A stretch of 64,000 nucleotides of DNA from Pseudomonas nabeulensis. GTDB taxonomy: Bacteria > Pseudomonadota > Gammaproteobacteria > Pseudomonadales > Pseudomonadaceae. The position numbers were made by a program, and so were the translations under genes. This document shows, one piece after another, positions 59,775-64,000 of the stretch. A model generated the notes under the pieces. The model made no database searches. It saw nothing but the letters and a program-made list of their open reading frames with translations, and was not told the DNA's origin. The stretch is from the NCBI RefSeq assembly GCF_004682045.1, contig NZ_QUZT01000003.1, positions 62,001 to 126,000 on the forward strand. Reading direction: 5' to 3'. The stretch's first letter is position 1. Every line of letters starts with the position of its first letter.

Positions 59775-60236
59775 ATGGCTTTAATCACTCGAGCTCGAAC
59801 CAAGCGCAAGCCGGTCGCCGAGATGAACGTAGTGCCTTACATCGACGTGATGCTGGTGCTGCTGGTTATCTTCATGGTGACCGCGCCGATGCTTAACCAG
59901 GGTGTAAAGGTTGATCTGCCCAAGGTTTCCAGCGAAGCCTTGCCCCAGGACAACAACACCCAGGTGCTGACCATTTCGATCAAGTCCGACAAGACCTATT
60001 ACTGGAACCTTGGCAGCGAAGTCGACACTCAGAAGCAGCAGGACAAGGCGCTGACCCTGCCGGCGATGACCGATGCGGTGACCAAGATCATTCGTTCGGG
60101 CAACGAAGGCGGCAAGCACACCCAGGTCTTCATCCGCGGTGACAAAGCGGTCGACTACGGCTCCGTCATGGGTGCCATGGGCGGGCTGCAGAAGGCCGGC
60201 GTCGGTAATGTTGGCTTGATTACCGAGGCGCCCTGA
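59775..60236 (+). CDS. tolR: Tol-Pal motor protein TolR
   Basis: 153 residues, one membrane helix (about 19-40) in NVVPYIDVMLVLLVIFMVTA with the proton-carrying Asp24, then a periplasmic ExbD-like domain. Its stop overlaps the tolA start by one base. Confidence 0.95.
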   Translation: MALITRARTKRKPVAEMNVVPYIDVMLVLLVIFMVTAPMLNQGVKVDLPKVSSEALPQDNNTQVLTISIKSDKTYYWNLGSEVDTQKQQDKALTLPAMTDAVTKIIRSGNEGGKHTQVFIRGDKAVDYGSVMGAMGGLQKAGVGNVGLITEAP

Positions 60237-61309
60237 TGCAGCAACAGCGAGAGCCGTCCGCCTCGGAAAGCTACTTCTGGCCTAGCGTCTGGGCAATTGC
60301 CCTGCACGTGTTGGTGTTTGGCATGCTGTTCGTCAGCTTTGCCATGACGCCGGAGTTGCCGCCAGCCAAGCCGATCGTGCAGGCGACCCTGTATCAGCTG
60401 AAATCGAAAAGCCAGGCCACCACCCAGACCAATCAGAAGATTGCGGGTGAGGCCCAGAAGTCGGCGGCGCGCCAGACTGAAGTCGAGCAGATGGAACAGA
60501 AGAAGGTCGAGCAGGAAGCGGTGAAGGCTGCAGCGGAACAAAAGAAAGAAGAGGCCGCTCAAAAGGCCGAGGAATCGAAAAAGGCTGACGAAGCCAAGAA
60601 GGCTGACGAGGCGAAAAAGGCTGATGAAGCCAAGAAAGCCGAGAAAGCTGCCGAAGCGAAAAAAGCCGAAGAGAAACAATTGGCTGATATAGCCAAGAAG
60701 AAATCTGAAGAAGAAGCAAAAAAAGCTGCCGAAGAAGAGGCCAAGAAAAAGGCCGCTGAAGACGCCAAGAAAAAGATTGTCGAAGACGCGAAGAAGAAAG
60801 CCGCCGAAGACGCCAAGAAAAAAGCTGAAGCAGACGAGGCGAAGAAGAAAATCGCCGACGACGCGAAGAAGAAAGCTGCCGCTGACGCCACCAAGAAAAA
60901 GGCCCAGGAAGCAGCGCGTAAATCCGCCGAAGAGAAAAAGGCCCAGGCCTTGGCAGATTTGCTCTCCGACACGCCGCAGCGTCAGCAAGCCTTGGCCGAT
61001 GAACGGGGTGATGAAGTCGCGGGCAGTTTCGACGACCTTATCCGGGCACGGGCAGCAGAGGGTTGGACGCGTCCACCTTCGGCGCGCAAAGGCATGACAG
61101 TCGTGCTGCAGATCGGCATGTTGCCGGACGGTACGGTGACTTCGGTCAGCGTGGCCAAGGGCAGTGGCGATACATCGTTCGACAGTTCGGCGGTTGCAGC
61201 GGTCAAGAACATTGGTCGATTGACCGAGATGCAGGGAATGAAACCAAGCGACTTCGCTCCCTATCGTTCATTCAAGATGACATTCACACCTGAGGATCTA
61301 GCCTTGTGA
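60236..61309 (+). CDS. tolA: Tol-Pal envelope-spanning protein TolA
   Basis: 357 residues. Membrane helix at about 18-38 ([20 protein letters not shown]), then a long Ala/Lys/Glu helix (about 60-245) built from [12 protein letters not shown]-type units, then a C-terminal domain with [20 protein letters not shown] that contacts TolB, Pal and CpoB. The repeat zone is low-complexity and AAG/GCC-rich. Confidence 0.94.
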   Translation: MQQQREPSASESYFWPSVWAIALHVLVFGMLFVSFAMTPELPPAKPIVQATLYQLKSKSQATTQTNQKIAGEAQKSAARQTEVEQMEQKKVEQEAVKAAAEQKKEEAAQKAEESKKADEAKKADEAKKADEAKKAEKAAEAKKAEEKQLADIAKKKSEEEAKKAAEEEAKKKAAEDAKKKIVEDAKKKAAEDAKKKAEADEAKKKIADDAKKKAAADATKKKAQEAARKSAEEKKAQALADLLSDTPQRQQALADERGDEVAGSFDDLIRARAAEGWTRPPSARKGMTVVLQIGMLPDGTVTSVSVAKGSGDTSFDSSAVAAVKNIGRLTEMQGMKPSDFAPYRSFKMTFTPEDLAL

Positions 61310-62607
61310 GAAACCTTCTTCGAGGAATGCTTGTCGTTATTTGCTGTATGGCAGGGATAGCGGCGGCAGATGAAAAGAACATCCTGGTCACCAGCGGTAG
61401 CGATCGGGCCACTCCGATTGCGGTCGTACCGTTCGGCTGGCAGGGCGGCAGCGTGCTGCCGGACGACATGGCCCAGATCGTCAGTGACGACCTGCGCAAC
61501 TCCGGCTACTACGCACCGATTCCGAAAGGCAACATGATCAGCCAGCCGAACCAGGCCAGCGAAGTCGTGTTCCGTGATTGGAAAGCCGTGGGCGCGCAGT
61601 ACCTGATGGTCGGCAATATCGTGCCGGCCGGCGGTCGCCTGCAGATCCAGTACACGTTGTTCAACGTGGCGACGGAACAGCAGGTCCTGACCGGCAGCGT
61701 ATCGGGCACCGCCGAGCAGATTCGCGACATGGCCCACTACATCTCGGACCAGTCGTTTGAAAAGCTCACCGGTATTAAAGGTGCGTTCTCGACGCGTCTG
61801 CTGTATGTAACGGCTGAACGTTTCTCTGTAGACAACACTCGTTACACTTTGCAGCGTTCGGACTACGACGGTGCGCGTGCGGTAACCCTGCTGCAATCCC
61901 GTGAGCCGATCCTGTCGCCACGCTTTGCGCCGGATGGCAAACGTATTGCCTATGTGTCTTTCGAACAGAAGCGCCCGCGTATCTTCGTCCAGCACATCGA
62001 TACTGGCCGTCGCGAGCAGATCACCAACTTTGAAGGCCTGAACGGTGCACCGGCCTGGTCGCCGGATGGTTCGCGCCTGGCGTTCGTGTTGTCCAAAGAT
62101 GGCAACCCGGATATCTATGTGATGAACATGGCTTCGCGTCAGATCAGTCGTGTTACCAGCGGCCCTGGCATCAACACTGAACCGTTCTGGGGCAAGGATG
62201 GCTCGACCATCTTCTTTACCTCCGACCGCGGCGGCAAGCCACAAATCTATAAAGCAAGTGTTGGTGGTGGGGGCGCGGAACGCGTGACCTTTATTGGCAA
62301 CTACAATGCTAATCCTAAACTTTCGGCTGATGAAAAGACGTTGGTGATGATTCACCGTCAGGATGGTTTCACTAATTTCCGAGTTGCGGCTCAGGATTTG
62401 CAGCGTGGAACGGTAAAAATCCTTACAGACACCAACCTTGATGAGTCAGCCACTGTTGCGCCCAACGGCACCATGGTAATCTACGCCACCCGCCAGCAGG
62501 GCCGGGGAGTCTTGATGCTCGTATCCATTAATGGACGCGTAAGGCTCCCACTTCCTACCGCTCAAGGCGAAGTCAGAGAACCATCCTGGTCCCCTTACCT
62601 GAACTGA
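61306..62607 (+). CDS. tolB: Tol-Pal periplasmic protein TolB
   Basis: 433 residues with signal peptide ([20 protein letters not shown]). An N-terminal domain is followed by a six-bladed propeller with repeats such as [20 protein letters not shown] and [23 protein letters not shown] start overlaps the tolA stop by 3 bases. Binds Pal and TolA. Confidence 0.95.
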   Translation: MRNLLRGMLVVICCMAGIAAADEKNILVTSGSDRATPIAVVPFGWQGGSVLPDDMAQIVSDDLRNSGYYAPIPKGNMISQPNQASEVVFRDWKAVGAQYLMVGNIVPAGGRLQIQYTLFNVATEQQVLTGSVSGTAEQIRDMAHYISDQSFEKLTGIKGAFSTRLLYVTAERFSVDNTRYTLQRSDYDGARAVTLLQSREPILSPRFAPDGKRIAYVSFEQKRPRIFVQHIDTGRREQITNFEGLNGAPAWSPDGSRLAFVLSKDGNPDIYVMNMASRQISRVTSGPGINTEPFWGKDGSTIFFTSDRGGKPQIYKASVGGGGAERVTFIGNYNANPKLSADEKTLVMIHRQDGFTNFRVAAQDLQRGTVKILTDTNLDESATVAPNGTMVIYATRQQGRGVLMLVSINGRVRLPLPTAQGEVREPSWSPYLN

Positions 62608-62662
62608 CGCGGCGCTACAAAAAGAAGTACTTAACACACTGGGGTTCATTAGGAGTTTCACG

Positions 62663-63163
62663 ATGGAAATGCTGAAGTTTGGTAAGTTTGCTGCTCTGGC
62701 TCTGGCTCTGTCCGTAGCCGTTGGTTGCTCGTCTAAAGGCGGCGACAATGCCGGTGAAGGCGCAGCTGTTGATCCAAACGCTGGTTACGGCGCTAACACT
62801 GGTGCGGTTGACGGCTCCCTGAGCGAAGAAGCTGCTCTGCGCGCTATCACCACTTTCTACTTCGAATACGACAGTTCGGACCTGAAGCCAGAAGCCATGC
62901 GCGCTCTGGACGTTCACGCGAAGGACCTGAAAGCTAACGGCGCTCGCGTTGTTCTGGAAGGTAACACTGACGAACGTGGTACTCGTGAGTACAACATGGC
63001 ACTGGGCGAGCGTCGTGCGAAAGCCGTTCAGCGCTACCTGGTACTGCAAGGTGTTGCTCCAGGCCAACTGGAACTGGTTTCCTACGGTAAAGAGCGTCCA
63101 GTTGCTACTGGCCACGACGAGCAGTCCTGGGCTCAAAACCGTCGCGTCGAACTGCGTAAGTAA
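62663..63163 (+). CDS. pal: Peptidoglycan-associated lipoprotein Pal (OprL)
   Basis: 166 residues; lipobox around AVGC with Cys22. The OmpA-like domain carries the peptidoglycan-binding residues in [20 protein letters not shown]. It links the outer membrane to the wall and works with TolB during cell constriction. AGGAG precedes the start. Confidence 0.95.
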   Translation: MEMLKFGKFAALALALSVAVGCSSKGGDNAGEGAAVDPNAGYGANTGAVDGSLSEEAALRAITTFYFEYDSSDLKPEAMRALDVHAKDLKANGARVVLEGNTDERGTREYNMALGERRAKAVQRYLVLQGVAPGQLELVSYGKERPVATGHDEQSWAQNRRVELRK

Positions 63164-63169
63164 TTCGTC

Positions 63170-64000
63170 ATGCGAACGTGCCGTCGTGCTCTAACTGTAT
63201 TGGCTCTCAGCCTCGCACCGCTTGCGGTGTGGGCTGCGGTTCCTGTGGAAGATAGCAACTCTGGCTATAACAATAGCGGGAGCAGTTATCCGCCAGTGGG
63301 TTATGGCACGAACGGCGCCTATGCTGGGGGAGCGGCTACGTCCGCCCCCTCGGCACAGGGCGAGCTGTTCAATCAGCTGCAACGTATGCAGGATCAATTG
63401 TCCCAGCAACAGGGCACCATTGAAGTTCTGCAGAACCAAGTGAACCAGCTGAAGCAAGAAGGCCTGGAGCGTTACCAGGATCTTGATCGACGCATTGGAG
63501 CCGGTGTTCAACCTGCCGCAACTCCTGATAATTCTTCTACCGGTGGTGCGCCAAGTGCCGCCGCCGGTGGTGCAGCAGCGGGGGCGGCTGCCAGCCAAGC
63601 CCCTGCCGCGAGCAGCGAACCGGGTGATCCGGCGAAAGAAAAGCTGTATTACGATGCAGCCTTCGACCTGATCAAAGCCAAGGATTTCGATAAGGCCAGC
63701 AAGGCCTTTACCGCATTCCTGGGTCGCTACCCAAACAGCCAGTATGCGGGCAATGCTCAATACTGGTTGGGTGAGGTGAACCTGGCCAAGGGTGATTTGC
63801 AAGCAGCAGGCCAGGCGTTTGCCAAGGTCAGCCAGCTGTACCCCAAGCACGCCAAGGTGCCGGACTCGCTGTACAAACTCGCTGACGTAGAGCGCCGCCT
63901 GGGTCATACCGACAAGGTCAAAGGCATTCTGCAGCAGGTGGTGGCCCAGTATCCGGGTACTTCCGCTGCCCAGTTGGCCCAGCGGGACCTGCAGCGTTTG
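63170..64000 (+). CDS. cpoB: Cell division coordinator CpoB (YbgF), stop codon outside window
   Basis: 277 codons are present from ATG 63170, close to the expected full length; only the end is cut by the window. Signal peptide (about 1-22, cut near VWA-A). A trimeric coiled coil (about 64-107, ELFNQLQRMQDQLSQQQGTI) is followed by a Ser/Ala/Gly linker and TPR repeats (FDKASKAFTAFLGRYPNSQY, GDLQAAGQAFAKVSQLYPKH). CpoB coordinates TolA with peptidoglycan synthesis at the septum. Confidence 0.93.
   Translation, partial: MRTCRRALTVLALSLAPLAVWAAVPVEDSNSGYNNSGSSYPPVGYGTNGAYAGGAATSAPSAQGELFNQLQRMQDQLSQQQGTIEVLQNQVNQLKQEGLERYQDLDRRIGAGVQPAATPDNSSTGGAPSAAAGGAAAGAAASQAPAASSEPGDPAKEKLYYDAAFDLIKAKDFDKASKAFTAFLGRYPNSQYAGNAQYWLGEVNLAKGDLQAAGQAFAKVSQLYPKHAKVPDSLYKLADVERRLGHTDKVKGILQQVVAQYPGTSAAQLAQRDLQRL

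Noticed and set aside
60460..60970. Tandem AAG/GCC-rich DNA as a satellite repeat
   Set aside because: It encodes the Ala/Lys/Glu helix of TolA and is explained by the protein.

Overview
The window is chromosomal DNA of a Pseudomonas of the P. fluorescens group. This rests on gene order and protein sequence: hasI-hasS-hasR, gap / edd-glk-gltR-gtrS, mvaT-sbcB-purU, secA-argJ, oprD-HIT-slyX-csp-dps-aspS-yebC-ruvCAB-tolQRAB-pal-cpoB. It also rests on the many GGGGGCTTGCCCCC-type REP/REPIN repeats between genes. No database search was run; comparisons with P. aeruginosa PAO1 and P. putida are from memory.

Layout. 1-3.3 kb (minus): heme-hemophore signalling operon hasI (ECF sigma), hasS (anti-sigma) and the start of hasR (TonB receptor), behind a palindromic Fur box. 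3.4-9.8 kb: glucose/Entner-Doudoroff block, gap divergent from edd-glk-gltR-gtrS, with two HexR-type sites between gap and edd. 9.9-13.5 kb: AraC regulator, monooxygenase-fold protein, small unknown protein, flavin reductase-like protein, and a four-repeat membrane protein. 13.5-18.2 kb (minus): dicarboxylate/alpha-ketoglutarate-type MFS permease with a sigma-54 promoter, and a sigma-54 two-component pair. 18.4-24.6 kb: class I fumarase, ferredoxin reductase, crotonase, pyruvate kinase, TPR-like lipoprotein, PilZ protein. 24.6-31.3 kb (minus): six-gene RDD/SpoIIM/DUF4129/DUF4350/MoxR/DUF58 operon. 31.5-34.8 kb: sbcB, mvaT, purU, a possible 56-residue protein. 34.9-42.2 kb: HerA-like ATPase, DUF721 protein, secA, argJ, Nudix-TMP synthase fusion. 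42.2-42.7 kb: repeat mosaic with an apparent MITE-like element. 42.7-46.3 kb (minus): panE, PAS histidine kinase, cobalamin adenosyltransferase. 46.4-47.9 kb: yajQ, mscS. 48.0-53.3 kb: oprD, HIT protein, slyX, membrane-anchored cold-shock protein, dps, RHH protein, FmdB zinc ribbon. 53.4-64 kb: aspS, yebC, ruvCAB, then the Tol-Pal operon to the last codons of cpoB.

How it works together. Most of the window is core genome: central carbon metabolism (gap, edd, glk, fumA, pyk), DNA repair (sbcB, ruvCAB), protein export (secA), translation (aspS), and envelope integrity (Tol-Pal). Regulation is visible as Fur, HexR and sigma-54 sites. No phage, integrative element, CRISPR array, complete IS, tRNA or rRNA was seen. 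The least explained parts are the MoxR/DUF58 membrane operon, the panE-kinase-adenosyltransferase operon, the membrane-tethered cold-shock protein, nested inverted repeats upstream of fumA, the MITE-like element, and two reciprocally collapsed REP palindromes.
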